A stretch of 64,000 bases of DNA from assembly GCA_039707655.1 (NCBI GenBank), contig CM077672.1:199058537-199122536 (forward strand), read 5' to 3'. Position 1 is the stretch's first letter; each line of letters begins with the position of its first letter. The notes under the pieces were generated by a model. That model was given only the letters and a program-made list of their open reading frames with translations, did no database searches and was not told the origin of the DNA. A program made the position numbers and the translations under genes. Below are positions 52,279-64,000 of the stretch, piece after piece. This stretch comes from Elymus sibiricus (lineage: Eukaryota; Streptophyta; Magnoliopsida; Poales; Poaceae).

Positions 52279-54345
52279 ATAGGTACTCCTTCAAATCTTG
52301 GAGTGCGGCCTCCGTTTCCGGAGTCCAGTTTACTGGACCTGCCTTTTTCAATATCTTGAAAAACGGCAAGGCGCGCTCTGCTGATTTGGAGATGAACCTA
52401 CTGAGGGCGGCAATGCAGCCGGCAAGGCGCCTGACATCCTTGACGCATTTTGGTGCTTCCATCTGCTCAATTGCTCTAATCTTGTCGGGGTTGGCTTCAA
52501 TCCCCCTCTGAGACACGATGAAACCAAGAAGCTTGCCGGATGGAACACCGAACACACACTTCTCAGGGTTGAGCTTCAAGTTAAGCTTGTGCAAGTTGGC
52601 AAAAGTTTCCTCAAGATCCCGGATCAATGTTGACTTGTCTCTGGTTTTGACCACAATGTCATCCACATAAGCTTCCACATTTCTATGCAGCTGTGGCTCA
52701 AAACCAATCTGGACCACTCTGGCAAAGGTCGCTCCGGCACTCTTCAGTCCGAAAGGCATATGCAAAAAGCAGTATGTGCCACATGGAGTGATGAATGCGG
52801 TCTTCTCCTCATCTTCCTTGGCCATAAAAATCTGATGATAACCAGAATAGGCGTCAAGGAAAGAGAGTAGATCACAGCCGGTAGTGGAGTCTACAATCTG
52901 GTCAATGCGTGGCAAAGGGAAAGGGTCCATGGGACAGGCTTTATTTATATCGGTGAAGTCGATACAAAGCCTCCACTTCCCATTCGCCTTGCACACCACC
53001 ACTGGATTGGCTAACCACGTAGGGTGTAGCACTCCTCTAACCAGGCCTGCTGCTTCTAACTTCTTAATCTCCTCGGCAATGAACTCTTGCCGCTCCAAGG
53101 CTTGCTTCCTGATCTTCTGCTTGACGGGCCTTGCATGAGGGCAGACATCAAGGTGGTGCTCAATTACCTTCCTAGGAACACCGGGGATGTCAGATGCTTG
53201 CCAAGCAAATACATCGACATTTGCCCATAGGAAGGCAACGAGCTCACTTTCCTGCTCGTCACTGAGAGTGGCACTTATAGAGAAAGTGCCGTTCATCCCA
53301 TCTTCTTTCGCTGAGACTCGCTTGGTCATTGGCGCAGAAGCCTTGGCTCTCTTGCTCTTGCCGGTAGAGCTCTCTGGTACGTCCTCGACAGGCATGTTGC
53401 ACTCTGAAGTGCTCTTCCTGGAGTCCTTCCTAGAGGTCTTGTCGGTCTTCTTCTTCTTTCCTTCCCAGGGAGCTTTGACAGTAGGGGCAAGTGCCTCAAT
53501 GGCAGCTGCTGCCACCGCATCCTGGTAAAGCTTGTCGGTACAAATAATTGCATCCTTGTGGTTTGACTTGATGGTGAGGACCCCCATCGGCCCCGGCATC
53601 TTGATGACGTTGTACGCATAGTGCGACGTGGCCATAAACTTTGCCAGGCCTGGGTGGCCCAGAATCCCATTGTACAGCAGCGGCATCTTGCCGACGTCGA
53701 AGGTAATCTTCTCCGTCCGATAGTTGAGCTCGCCGCCGAACATGACCGGCAACGTGACTTGGCCCTTCGGTTTGTTCCTCCTCGGACTGATCCCTTGGAA
53801 ACTGCCCGTCCCCTCGAGATCCTTGTCGGGGATCTGCAGCCTCTCGATCACATCTGGGGAGATCAAGTTCAAGCCTGCCCCACCGTCAACCAGCATCTTT
53901 GTCACCTTGAGGTTGCGAATTGTTGGTGAAACCAACAACGGCAAACACCCGACCGCAGTGGTGCGATCAGGGTGGTCCTCGGCATCAAAGACGATGGGCG
54001 AGTGTGACCACTTGAGTGGCTTCTGCGCCTCCATCACTGGCTCCACTGCATTGACTTCATGGATCCCCTGCTTTAGTTGCTGGTGAGAGGAGTGCAAAGA
54101 TGCGCCTCCGTCAACACACATGGCATCCACCGCATTTTGGAACTCCTTGCTGGACCCGCTCCCATCCTCATCACTATCACCCTCTTCTTGCTGGCCCTGA
54201 GCAGCCTTCTCTTTTGGCTGTTTGGCCTTGCCACGGCAGCCTCCGCGGCTACCATGGTCTTGCTTGCCGGACCCACCAGCACCATCTTGGGCTTTCTCCT
54301 TGTCACGCTTCTCGTACTCTTGCTTCTGCTTTTTGGCAAGTTGCT
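52279..54345 (-). pseudogene. TE-7 protease-RT, 3'-truncated
   Basis: The frame is open from 54130 to the TE-6 junction; upstream it continues to about 54345, where a TAA follows LQQCR. The protease has VFDAEDHPDRTTAVG and VDGGAGLNLISPDVI. RT motifs are complete: KWRLCIDFTDINKACP, LSFLDAYSGYHQIFM, MPFGLKSAGATFARVV, AYVDDIVVKTRD and LLGFIVSQRGIEANPDKI. It breaks off at ALQDLKEYL where RNase H should begin; the apparent continuation to 52142 is TE-6 sequence. All visible RT catalytic Asp residues are present. This is the best preserved RT in the window, but it lacks RNase H and integrase. Confidence 0.87.
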
Positions 54346-56199
54346 CTACTTACCGGCATTGCTGGAGGTCATGGCCCTTGGTGTGGTGGATCTTGCAGTA
54401 CGGCCTGCCGGTCTTGCTGGCCTTCTGCCGTAGCTTCCCGGCAAGCATCGGCCGGGGATGTCTGCCTTCGGCTTCTTGGTGGCGTTGGTGTCGCCGGAGC
54501 CGTCGACAACCAGTACAGTTTTATTCTTGCGCTTTCTGTTACGCTTCTTGTTCTTCTTCTGTGGGGTTGATGTGTCATCGTCCTCGGAATCGACATCTGC
54601 TCCCGCATCTTCCCCAGGGAGTTGCCTCCCTTCCTCAGCACGTGCACACCTATCCGCCAAGGCGTATAGGTCGTTGATGGTCTTGACCTGCTCGACATTC
54701 ATCTCTGACCACATCCTGCGGTTGCGCACCTTCGTGTGGAACGCGGCAACAACAGCTACGGGATGGATGTTGGGGATGTTGTGGTGCACACGGCTGAACT
54801 GTTGTATGTACTTGCAGATGTTCTCTCCATCTCTTTGGGGGATCACCTGCAAATCGCTGGGCTAACCAGGGAGCTTGTGGCCACCCTGGTAGGTGCCAAC
54901 GAAATGATGGCACAGATCCACCCAAGAAGAGATGGAGCCCTCAGGCAGGTTCATCAACCACGAGCTAACGTTGGGCCAAAGCGCCAATGGGAAGTAGTTG
55001 GCGAGCACTTTCTCGTCCCGTCCCCCGGCAGCCTCCACCGCGATGGTGTAGATGCCAAGGAACTCGGCTGGGTTGAGCATGCCGTCGTACTTGTCAGGCA
55101 GCTCCGGCTTGAAGGCGTGGGTGGACGGCCAGCGAACTTGCCGCAGCTCACAAGTAAACGCTGGGCACCCCACATCATAAGGCAAGTACCCAGCGGCTAC
55201 TGGAGTGAGCACATTCACTGCTGGCCTGGCACGGTCGACAGATTGACGACGTGCTTCCCGGCACCGCTCGATCTTCGTGCGGGTGTCTTCGTCGCACCGC
55301 TCGCGGAGCACTTGGCGCTGATCTTGGCGGCACCACAGATCTGATGAAGCCATAGATAGCACGTCATGGTCGACTGATCGGCGGGCTGGCCGCTGCGATA
55401 GTGGGGGGTGCCGAGGTGACTGCACCGTTTGCGCGGCGTCTTCGGCAAGGTAGCCGGATGGTCCCGCCAACATGGTGGGTGGTCGCCGCGAGGGCCCCAC
55501 GTCTTCTGTTTTTACGGGATCGGCAAAACTGATGAGACTCTGAATGGTAGCTCTCCATTCGTCCATCTTGTCTGGGCTTGGCGGGAGGTTCAAAAGTATT
55601 TGAACCCGCGTCATGGCCTTGGCCGCCGTGGTCGGCATGGATGGGTGCACAGAACGAGGCGTCGCTCGACTCCTGGCAGAGCCAGAAGGAGCTTCGTTAC
55701 GTCTGTGCCGCCACGGCTCATGCTCACCAACAGGCGGACGTGGTGGTGGTGGTGGCGCATCGTGAGTAATCGGAAGTTGCTGCACGGCGATCCCGCTTTG
55801 CGGTTGTCTGGGACCGCCAGCAATGTGGGGGAGCGTGTTGTGCCCATCTTGTGATGGTCGTGGCGTACGCCTCCCCACGCCGTTGTTGGACGTCACCGCT
55901 GCGTTTTGGGACGTTGCGGCGGCTAGGTTCTGGGTCACAGCAGTATGAACTATATTACTATGATGATTGCGCTCACCAGAATGTCTTGGAGGCTGACCGG
56001 CCGCGACGTCGCCGGTCCTGTGGTTGGGCTCAGCATCGTGGCGGGGGTGTTGGGCACCTGCACCACTTGCACCTCATGCGCCGCCCGTCCCAACCGTGGA
56101 GCCCACACCGGCTGTGCCGCCTGCGCTGCCTGCGGCCGCCTGGGAAGGTGGCTTGGACGCGGTAGGAGCCTTCGTGGCTCCACTCTTCTTCGGCGCCAT
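54346..56199 (-). pseudogene. TE-7 gag
   Basis: The likely start is the ATG at 56199-56197 (MAPKKSGATKAPT), 64 bp after the primer-binding site. The frame is interrupted by TGA at 56074-56076 and TAG at 54862-54864; otherwise 55938-54862 and 54852-54346 are in one frame. The N-terminus is Pro/Arg-rich. The gag domain has PDKYDGMLNPAEFLGIYTI, SSWLMNLPEGSISSWVDL and GENICKYIQQFSRVHHNIP. A Lys/Arg-rich linker follows. The zinc-knuckle-like YCKIHHTKGHDLQQC lies in the pol frame, so a frameshift occurred near 54440. Confidence 0.82.
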
Positions 56200-56262
56200 C
56201 GACGAAGATGATGAAGTTGGTACTCACACTACCAAAGAACTGATTTGTGACACACACAATGC

Positions 56263-56280
56263 CCCCTACCTGGTGCGCCA
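56263..56280 (-). other. TE-7 primer-binding site
   Basis: The minus strand reads TGGCGCACCAGGTAGGGG, one base different from TE-1 and TE-3. It lies three bases from the LTR. Confidence 0.7.
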
Positions 56281-56283
56281 AGA

Positions 56284-56792
56284 TGTCATGGGAAATGACT
56301 ATCTATGGGACCGAACAGGTCCCTTTGCGATTCGGCTCCGGGGACATGCATGGGACAAAGAGCAGGTTTTTAGTAAGTGCAAGTACACGCAAGGGATTTA
56401 TCTAGGTTCGGGCCGCTATGAGCGTAAAACCCTACTCCTGCTCTGTGGTTGATCGCATATGAACTCTAGTTACAGGGAGCGCAGTTTTTCCGACAAGGTG
56501 CTCAGGAAAATGTAGCTACAGCGTGTCATTGAGCTGGGTGTCGACCGTTCTACCTGTAGCCATGGGCCTCCTTTTATAGGCTAAGGGTTTACCACAATGG
56601 ATAATACGGTCATTACAGAGTATGAACAGTGACTTGCACCGTCATCACGTCTATCCTTCAATGGGGTAAGACAAATGCATTTAATGCACAGTTAGGTGCT
56701 ATGTCGGGGAGGCGAGGCCTTGGGCAAAAGATCTGTACCACCGGTCCTGGTGCCCTTCTGTAATATCGACACGTCCCAGGGATGGGTGTCAT
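56284..56792 (-). repeat. TE-7 5' LTR, part inside the window
   Basis: Starts TGTCATGGGAAATGAC in plus orientation. It contains GTTCGGGCCGCTATGAGCG and AACCCTACTCCTGC, similar to the end of the TE-1/TE-3 LTR. It is interrupted at 56792 by TE-8, whose left TSD copy GTCAT is 56788-56792. The remainder is beyond 64000. Confidence 0.78.
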
Positions 56793-58488
56793 TGATGTCT
56801 ACTACACAACTTATTCTTGTAGACTCGTGTTGGGCCTCCAAGCGCAGAGTTTTGTAGGACAGTAGCAATTTTCCCTCAAGTGGATGACCTAAGGTTTATC
56901 AATCCGCGGGACGCGTAGGATGAAGATGGTCTCTCTCAAACAACCCTGCAACCAAATACAAGAAGTATCTTGTGTCCCCAACACACCCAATACAATGGTA
57001 AATTGTATAGGTGCACTAGTTCAGCGAAGAGATGGTGATAAAGTGTAGTATGGATGGTAGAAATATATTTTTATAATCTGAATAAATAAAAACAGCAAGG
57101 TAGCAAACGACAAAAGTGAGCACAAATGGTATTGGAATGCTTAAAAACAAGGCCTAGGGTTCATACTTTCACTAGTGCAATCTCTCAGCAATGCTAACAT
57201 AATTGGATCATATAATCATCCCTCAACGTGCGATAAAGAATCACTCCCAAGTTCCTATTAGCGGAGAACATAACATAGAAATTGTTTGTAGGGTATGAAA
57301 CCACCTCAAAGTTATTCTTTCCGATCAATCTATTAGGCTATTCCTATAAGTGTCACAAACGGCCCTAGAGTTCGTACTAAAATAACACCATATGATACAC
57401 ATCAACCAACTCTAATGTCACCTAGATACTCCAATGTCACCACAAGTATCCGTGAGTTGATTATTCGATATGCATCAAACAACTTCAGATTCATAATATT
57501 CAATCCAACAAAAAGAACTCTAAGGAGCACCCCAAAGTTTCTATCGGAGAAAAGATAATGAAAGCGTGCATCAACCCCTATGCATAAATTACCCCAATGT
57601 CACCGCGGGAATCCACGAGTTGAGTGCCAAAACATATATCAAGTGAATCAATATAATACCCCATTGTCACCACGGGTATTCATATGCAAGACATACATCA
57701 AGTGTTTTCAAATCTAAAATATTCAATCTGACAATAACGAAACCTCAAAGGGAAAAGATTCGGTTCATCACAACAAGGATACAGAGGGAAGAAACACCAT
57801 ATGATCCAACTATATTAACAAAGCTAGCGATACTTCAAGATCGTGCCAAATCAAGAACACGAGAGAGAGAGAGAGAGAGATAAAACACATAACTACTGGT
57901 ACAAACCCTCAGCTCTGAGGGTGAACTACTCCCTCCTCATCATGGAGACCGCCGGGATGATGAAGATGGCCTCCGGTGATGATTCCCCCCTCCGGCAGGG
58001 TGCCGGAAAAGGGCTGTAGATGAGATTGTGGAGGTACAGAGGCTTGCGGTGGCGTAAAAACTCATCTAGGTTAACTTTCGGGGGTTTCTGAATATATATG
58101 ATTTTTCAGCGTTGGAATCACGCAAAGAGGTGCCACAGGGGGGCCACGAGGCACCAGGGCGTGCCTGGGGGGGGGGGGGGGTCAGGCGTGCCCAGGTGGC
58201 TCGTGGGGCTCCTGTGGCTCTTCTGCTGCTTCCCCGAAGCTTCCTGGGTCCGTTTCCTTTCAGAAAAAATCAACAAAAAAGTTTCGCTGCATTTGGACTT
58301 CATTTGATATGGATTTTCTGGAAAACCAAAAACAAGCAGAAAACAGCAACTGACACTGGGCACTAGGTCAATATGCTAGTCCATGAAAATCATATAAAAT
58401 CCATATAAAAGTGCACCAAAATCATACAAAACTATAATAAACATGGCATGAATACTTCATAAATTATAGATACGTTAGAGATGTATCA
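56793..58488 (-). repeat. TE-8 3' LTR (left, 1696 bp)
   Basis: TGATGTCT...TGTATCA. It has a G-run of 14 at about 58168-58181 within the GC-rich inverted-repeat region (58145-58205), and GAGAGA repeats near 57861-57880. Confidence 0.9.
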
Positions 58489-61400
58489 GCATCCCCAGGC
58501 TTAATTCCTGCTCGTCCTCGAGTAGGTAAATGATAAAAGAAATAATTTATGTAGTGTGAATGCTAGCATAGTGCATAAGTTTGATGAATGATAATTTCAA
58601 TCACTTTTCCTAGCATCATAACAACAACTCTTTCTCATAAAACTCATCATGATAAAGTAGTAATCAATTCACATGTTATGGTTCAAACAATGCAATCTCT
58701 TGAAACTTAACAACCTATGTTCTTAGTCACCAAACAATTGCAATTCAACTTATCTTCAACAAAGTCTAAGTAAGAGCTCCACATACTCAATTATCATATA
58801 GTCTTCTATGATTGCTAGTACTGAAAGCATATTTTTAGAACAAATGTCATCCATCGAACACAGAGAAAGATAGGGGCTTAATGTTTCACCTCCCAACTTA
58901 TTTATCATAGAGATAATTGTCAACAATAATAATTCATGATCAAATATATTTGACTGGCCATATGTGCCTAGATCGTTCCCCACCACATGATGCTTGCCAA
59001 CTAGAGTATAATTGAGGTTGAAATGTGAATGAATACTTATTGACTCTTGCATAAAGGTAAATACATAAAAGTAAATACATAAAAGTAAAATATAGGCCCT
59101 TCGCAGAGGGAAGCAGAGGTTGTCATGCGCTTTTTATTTTTGGATGCACAAGCCCTTAATGTAAAGGAACGTCACGTTATATTGCCCCTTGTGATAGCAA
59201 CCTTTATTATGCAGTCCGTCGCTTTTATTTCTTTACCATCACAAGTTCATACAACGCTTATTTTCCCTTACAATAAAAGATCATACATATTTTAGGAGCA
59301 ATTTTTATTGCTTTTTGCACCGATGACAACTTACTTGAAGGATCTTATTCAATCCATAGGTAGGTATGTGGACACTCATGGCAAGAAACTGGGTTTAAGG
59401 GTTTTTGGATGCACAAGTAGTATCTCTACTTAGTACGAATTTTTGGCTAGCAAAAGATTCTAAGCAAGCACCACATGTTGGAGGATCCATAACAATATAA
59501 CTTCTATGCAAAAATACCCAAACATAACTCATTACGTTGTCTTCCTTGTCCAACTTCAACTAATTTGCTCAAGTTTGAAAATAATGAATGGGTATTCACA
59601 ATCATAAAAGATGTACAAGATAATATATTTATATGTGAACGTTCTCTTCCTTATACTAATCATTCATGAATTGCTTGTATGACCAATATTGTGATTGTCA
59701 AGCTTCAATAGATTTCACTTTCTAACCCAAATGTGAAACTACTACTAGACATGATACAAGCATATGAAGCACATATAATTTCAACTTTATGATATTCAAT
59801 TCTTTCACAATTTACTCATAGGATATACGTGAAGCACATGAGTAAATGACAAACTACTCAAAAAAAGATATAAGTGAAGATCAAATGAGTAGTTAAGTAA
59901 ATAGGTAGCTATGTGAGGACTCTCTCTCATTTAAAAATTTTAGATCTTGATAATTTTATTCAAACAACAAACAAAACAAAAATAAAAGGATACTCCAAGA
60001 ATAGCACATATCATGTGAAGAAGCAAAAACTTAGGCTCAACCAAAACTGACCGATAATTGTTGATGAAGAAAGGTGGGATGCCAACCGGGGCATCCCCAA
60101 GCTTAGATGCTTGAGACTTCTTGGAATATTATCTTGGGATGCCTTGGGCATCCCCAATCTTGAGCTTTTGTGTCTCCTTAATACCTCTCATATCACGGTT
60201 TCCTTAAATCTTAAGAACTTCATCCACACAAAACTCAAGAAGAACTCGTGAGATAAGTTAGTATAAATCAACTCAAAATCTTAACATTCTCTACTGTAGA
60301 AAATCACTAAAATTATAATTTAACATTGCATACTAAATGTCTCTACATATTTAATACTCCTATCCTCAAATAGAATCATTAAACAAGCAAACATATGCAA
60401 ACAATGCAACTGTAACAGCAATCTGCCAAAATAGAACAGTCTGTAAAGGGGGATTTAAAATTCATACTTTCCTAACTCCAAAAATTCTGAAAAATTTCCA
60501 CGTGACAGAGAACTTATGCATGCTTACTGTGCAAATATTTCAGATTTTTATCATGTTCTGACTATTCAGGAATATTCTGGACATAACAGAAAACTTTCTG
60601 TTTTCAAACAGCAACACATGAACTTGCAAACTGAGCATGGTAAAGGCTATAATTGGAATTTTATTGAATTAAAAGATACAAAACATGATTATTGACAACA
60701 CAAAGCAAATATTTACAGAAGAAAATGATGCTCCAAGCAAAACTCATATTATGTGACGAATAAAAATATAGCTCCGAGTGAGGTTACCGATAGTGTTGAA
60801 GACGAAAGAGGGGATGCATTCCGGGGCATCCCCAAGCTTAGTTCCTTGTGTATTCCTTGAATATTACCTTGGGGTGCCTTGGGCATACCCAAGCTTAGGG
60901 TCTCGCCACTCCTTATTCGCCTCATATTGACATCTCACCCAAAACTTGAAAACTTCAATCACACAAAACTTAACGGAACTTGTGAGATAGGTTAGCATGA
61001 TAAAAATAAATCATCCACTTAGGTAATGTCAAGACAAGATTCATAATTGTTCTCACATAATTCCTACTGTATTCTATCATTTCCACAATTTATATTACTC
61101 AATATAAGCTATGGAAACACTAAAACAAGCAAACTATGCACTAAAAATAGAATCTGTCAAAAACAGAACAGCGTGTAGTGAGCGATTTAAAAACCATACT
61201 TCTGTACCTCCAAAAATTCTGAAAAATTAGGAAAGCGTAAAAAATTTGTAAACCAATAATATGTAAAAATTTCAGAATTTTCTCACGCTCAAGTACAGAA
61301 TAGAAATTCCAGCACTGGACGCAAAAGTTTCTGTTTTTGCACATAATCAAATCAACAAGTATCCACACTATCTCAAAGGCTTTACTTGGCACATTATTGA

Positions 61401-61541
61401 AAGAAAACATATGAAACATGATTACTACAGTAGCTTAATCATGTGGACACACAAAAACAGTAGGTATAAATATGGGGTTGTCTCCAAACTAGCACTTTTC
61501 TTTAATGCCTTTTTAGCTAGGCATGATGATTTCAATGATGC
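58489..61541 (-). other. TE-8 noncoding interior
   Basis: PPT at 58489-58502 with one change (CCCCAGGCTT). It has the region shared with TE-4 (about 58500-59700), then the tandem repeat with GGGGCATCCCCAAGCTTA at 60088-60105 and 60823-60840, and secondary copies at 60146-60162 and 60881-60897. No coding frame. Confidence 0.7.
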
Positions 61542-62327
61542 TCACATAAAAGTAAAGAATTGAAACACAATGGGAGCTTCATGAAGCATATGACTAGCCC
61601 ATTTAATCCTAACCCACTTCCTATGCATAGGAATTTTGTGAGCAAAAAATTTATGGGAGCAAGAATGAACTAGCATAGGAAGCCAAAACAAGCATAACTT
61701 CAAAACTTTCAACACATAGAGAGGAAACTTGATATTATTGCAACACCTACAAGCATATGATCCTCTCTCATAATAATTTTCAGTAGCATCATGAAGAAAT
61801 TCAACAATATATCCATCACACAAATCATTCTTTTCATGACCAACAAGCATAGGATTTTTATTACTCTCCACATAAGCAATTTTATTCTCATCAATAATAG
61901 TGGGAGCAAACTCAACAAAATAGCTATCATGAGATACTTGATTGACATAACCAAATTGAATATTAAAATCATGATGACAAGTTTCATGGTTATCATTAAT
62001 CTTTATATCATACATGTCATCACCATAATCATCATAGATAGGAGGCATGGTTTCATCATAACAAATTTTCTCATCAAAACTTGGGGGACTAAAAATTTCA
62101 TCTTCATCAAACATAGCATCCCCAAGCTTATGGCCTTGCATATCACTAGCATCATGGATATTCAAAGAATTCATACAAGCAACATTGCAATCATGCTCAT
62201 CATTCATGGATTTTATGCCAAACATTTTATTGAATTCTTCTTCTATCAATTGAGCACAATTTTCCAATCCATCATTTTGAAGAAAGACATAATAAAGATG
62301 AATAATATGAGGCAACCTCAATTCCAT
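61542..62327 (-). CDS. Acidic ORF of unknown function in TE-8 (261 aa)
   Basis: I place the start at MELRLPHIIHLYYVF (62327); the frame is open 30 codons further upstream but the TE-2 copy starts here. Exactly 64 codons are missing relative to TE-2, between two IYDDY repeats (PPIYDDY joined to GDDMYDIK), so the deletion probably arose by recombination between these direct repeats and kept the frame. The C-terminal part (FPLYVLKVLKLCLFWLPML, HKIPMHRKWVRIK) is conserved. No known family. Confidence 0.6.
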   Translation of the reverse strand: MELRLPHIIHLYYVFLQNDGLENCAQLIEEEFNKMFGIKSMNDEHDCNVACMNSLNIHDASDMQGHKLGDAMFDEDEIFSPPSFDEKICYDETMPPIYDDYGDDMYDIKINDNHETCHHDFNIQFGYVNQVSHDSYFVEFAPTIIDENKIAYVESNKNPMLVGHEKNDLCDGYIVEFLHDATENYYERGSYACRCCNNIKFPLYVLKVLKLCLFWLPMLVHSCSHKFFAHKIPMHRKWVRIKWASHMLHEAPIVFQFFTFM

Positions 62328-62422
62328 TTTTTTTAGTTTTATTTTGTAAGCCAAACTAGTGATAAACAAGAAACTAAAAGATTCAATTGCAAGATCTAAA
62401 GATATACCTTGAAGCACTCACC

Positions 62423-62440
62423 TCCTCGGCAACGGCGCCG
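62423..62440 (-). other. TE-8 primer-binding site (tRNA-Asp type)
   Basis: TCCTCGGCAACGGCGCCG on plus, two changes from the tRNA-Asp 3' end. Ten bases from the LTR. Confidence 0.75.
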
Positions 62441-62450
62441 GAAAAAAGCT

Positions 62451-64000
62451 TGATGTCTACTACACAACTTATTCTTGTAGACTCGTGTTGGGCCTCCAAG
62501 CGCAGAGTTTTGTAGGACAGTAGCAATTTTCCCTCAAGTGGATGACCTAAGGTTTATCAATCCGTGGGAGGCGTCGGTTGAAGATGGTATCTCGCAAACA
62601 ACCCTGCAACCAAATACAAGAAATCTCTTGTGTCCCCAACACACCCAATACAATGGTAAATTGTATAGGTGCACTAGTTCGGCGAAGAGATGGTGATAAA
62701 AGTGTAGTATGGATGGTAGAAATATATTTTTATAATCTGAATAAATAAAAACAGAAAGGTAGCAAACAAAAAAAGTGAGCACAAATGGTATTGCAATGCT
62801 TAAAAACTAGGCCTAGGGTTCATACTTTCACTAGTGCAATCTCTCAACAATGCTAACATAATTGGATCATATAATCATCCCTCAACGTGCGATAAAGAAT
62901 CACTCCCAAGTTCCTATTAGCGGAGAACATAAGATAGAAATTGTTTGTAGGACATGAAACCACCTCAAAGTTATTCGTTCCGATCAATCTATTGGGCTAT
63001 TCCTATAAGTGTCACAAACGGCCCTAGAGTTCGTACTAAAATAACACCATATGATACACATCAACCAACTCTAATGTCACCTAGATACTCCAATGTCACC
63101 ACAAGTATCCGTGAGTTGATTATTCGATATGCATCAAACAACTTCAGATTCATAATATTCAATCCAACAAAAAGAACTCCAAGGAGCACCCCAAAGTTTC
63201 TATCGGAGAAAAGATAATGAAAACGTGCATCAACCCCTATGCATAGATTACCCCAATGTTACCGCGGGAATCCGCGAGTTGAGTGCCAAAACATATATCA
63301 AGTGAATCAATATAATACCCTATTGTCACCACGGGTATTCATATGCATGACATTCATCAAGTGTTCTCAAATCTGAAATATTCAATCCGACAATAACGAA
63401 ACCTCAAAGGGAAAAGATTCGATTCATCACAACACGGATAGAGAAGGAAGAAACACCATATGATCCAACTATATTAACAAAGCTGGCGATACATCAAGAT
63501 CGTGCCAAATCAAGAACACGAGAGAGAGAGATAAAACACATAGCTACTGGTACAAACCCTCAGCCCTGAGGGTGAACTACTCCCTCCTCATCATGGAGAC
63601 CGATGGGATGATGAGGATGGCCTCTGGTGATGATTTCCCCCCTCCGGCAGGGTGCCGGAAAAGGGCTGTAGATGAGATCATGGAGGTACAGAGGCTTGCG
63701 GCAGCGTAAAAACTCATCTAGGTTAACTTTCGGGGTTTTTTGAAAATATATGATTTTTCAGTGTTGGAATCACGCAAAGAGGTGCCACAGGGGGCCCACG
63801 AGGCACCAGGGCGCGCCCAGGTGGCTCGTGGGGCCCCTGTGGCTCTTCTGCTGCTTCCCCGAAGCTTCCTGGGTCCGTTTCCTTTCAGAAAAAATCGTCA
63901 AAAAGTTTCGCTGCATTTGGACTTCATTTGATATGGATTTTCTGGAAAACCAAAAACAAGCAGAAAACAGCAACTGGCACTGGGCACTAGGTCAATATGT
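62451..64000 (-). repeat. TE-8 5' LTR, partial
   Basis: Starts TGATGTCTACTACACAAC and matches the left LTR to the window edge, where about 130-150 bp are still missing. The GC-rich inverted repeat at about 63796-63830 is shorter than in the left LTR because the loop is reduced. Confidence 0.88.

Larger units (their letters stand above)
52279..56792 (-). mobile_element. TE-7: Tat/RIRE2-like Gypsy element, truncated at both ends
   Basis: Minus strand: partial 5' LTR (56284-56792), primer-binding site, gag, protease and RT. It stops abruptly at 52279 at the end of the TE-6 LTR; RNase H, integrase and 3' LTR are missing. On the right, TE-8 is inserted within its LTR. Confidence 0.85.
56793..64000 (-). 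mobile_element. TE-8: non-autonomous Athila-like element, sister of TE-2 and TE-5, right end off window
   Basis: Left LTR 56793-58488, interior 58489-62450, right LTR from 62451 to beyond the window. It is collinear with TE-5 throughout. The LTR promoter region resembles TE-2 more than TE-5 (CACGCAAAGAGG and TTCCTGGGTCCG near 58240). It carries the least degraded short version of the acidic ORF. The right TSD copy cannot be seen. Confidence 0.9.

Noticed and set aside
54736..55344. 202-codon plus-strand ORF opposite TE-7 gag
   Set aside because: Shadow of the gag frame, which has clear gag motifs on the minus strand.
61791..62336. 181-codon plus-strand ORF opposite the acidic ORF of TE-8
   Set aside because: Ile/Met/His-rich translation of the complement of Asp/Asn-rich codons; the minus-strand frame is conserved in three elements.

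Overview
The window looks like nuclear DNA of a Triticeae grass (wheat, Aegilops, barley or rye). Nearly all of it is LTR retrotransposons nested in one another. Their LTRs resemble wheat/barley Gypsy families of the Sabrina/WHAM type (Athila lineage, primer-binding sites matching tRNA-Asp) and of the RIRE2-like type (Tat lineage). Family names come from memory and are tentative; boundaries, target-site duplications (TSDs) and reading frames were read from the sequence. I saw no bacterial genes, tRNA or rRNA genes, or CRISPR arrays.

Layout. 1-5173: TE-1, minus strand, Tat-like deletion derivative running off the left edge. 5174-12962: low-copy DNA with simple-sequence tracts and three tandem copies (U1-U3) of an unidentified gene-like unit. 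12963-28463: TE-2, minus strand, non-autonomous Athila-like element, TSD TGCAT, inserted into a putative exon of U3. Inside it, 17147-25185 is TE-3, plus strand, same family as TE-1, TSD CACTT. 28464-29026: rest of U3 and a MITE remnant. 29027-39309: TE-4, plus strand, structurally complete Athila-type element, TSD AGGTA, with gag, protease, RT, RNase H, integrase and one extra ORF, damaged by several stops and frameshifts. 39315-41031: unit U4. 41032-48394: TE-5, minus strand, sister of TE-2, TSD TGCAC. 48400-49910: unit U5. 50041-50436: a MITE nested in a Stowaway MITE. About 50964-52278: TE-6, a left-truncated Sabrina-like LTR. 52279-56792: TE-7, minus strand, Tat-like gag-pol cut at both ends. 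56793-64000: TE-8, minus strand, third sister of TE-2, inserted in the LTR of TE-7 and running off the right edge.

How the parts relate. TE-4 and TE-2/5/8 use the same type of primer-binding site, have matching LTR termini and share about 1.2 kb of 3' noncoding sequence although their LTRs differ. This fits an autonomous family (TE-4) serving a non-autonomous one. The non-autonomous copies carry no recognisable gag or pol. In the gag position they carry an acidic ORF of unknown function that differs between copies by exact in-frame deletions. They also carry a diverged tandem repeat of about 734 bp with repeated motifs resembling the polypurine tract (PPT). TE-1 and TE-3 share the same internal RT deletions, so a defective lineage has been copied; they also carry a long antisense ORF. 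The host component is the U1-U5 tandem array: TATA box, GC-rich exon 1, intron, and an exon 2 with the recurring motif FSGTAQ. It has been split by retrotransposon insertions.
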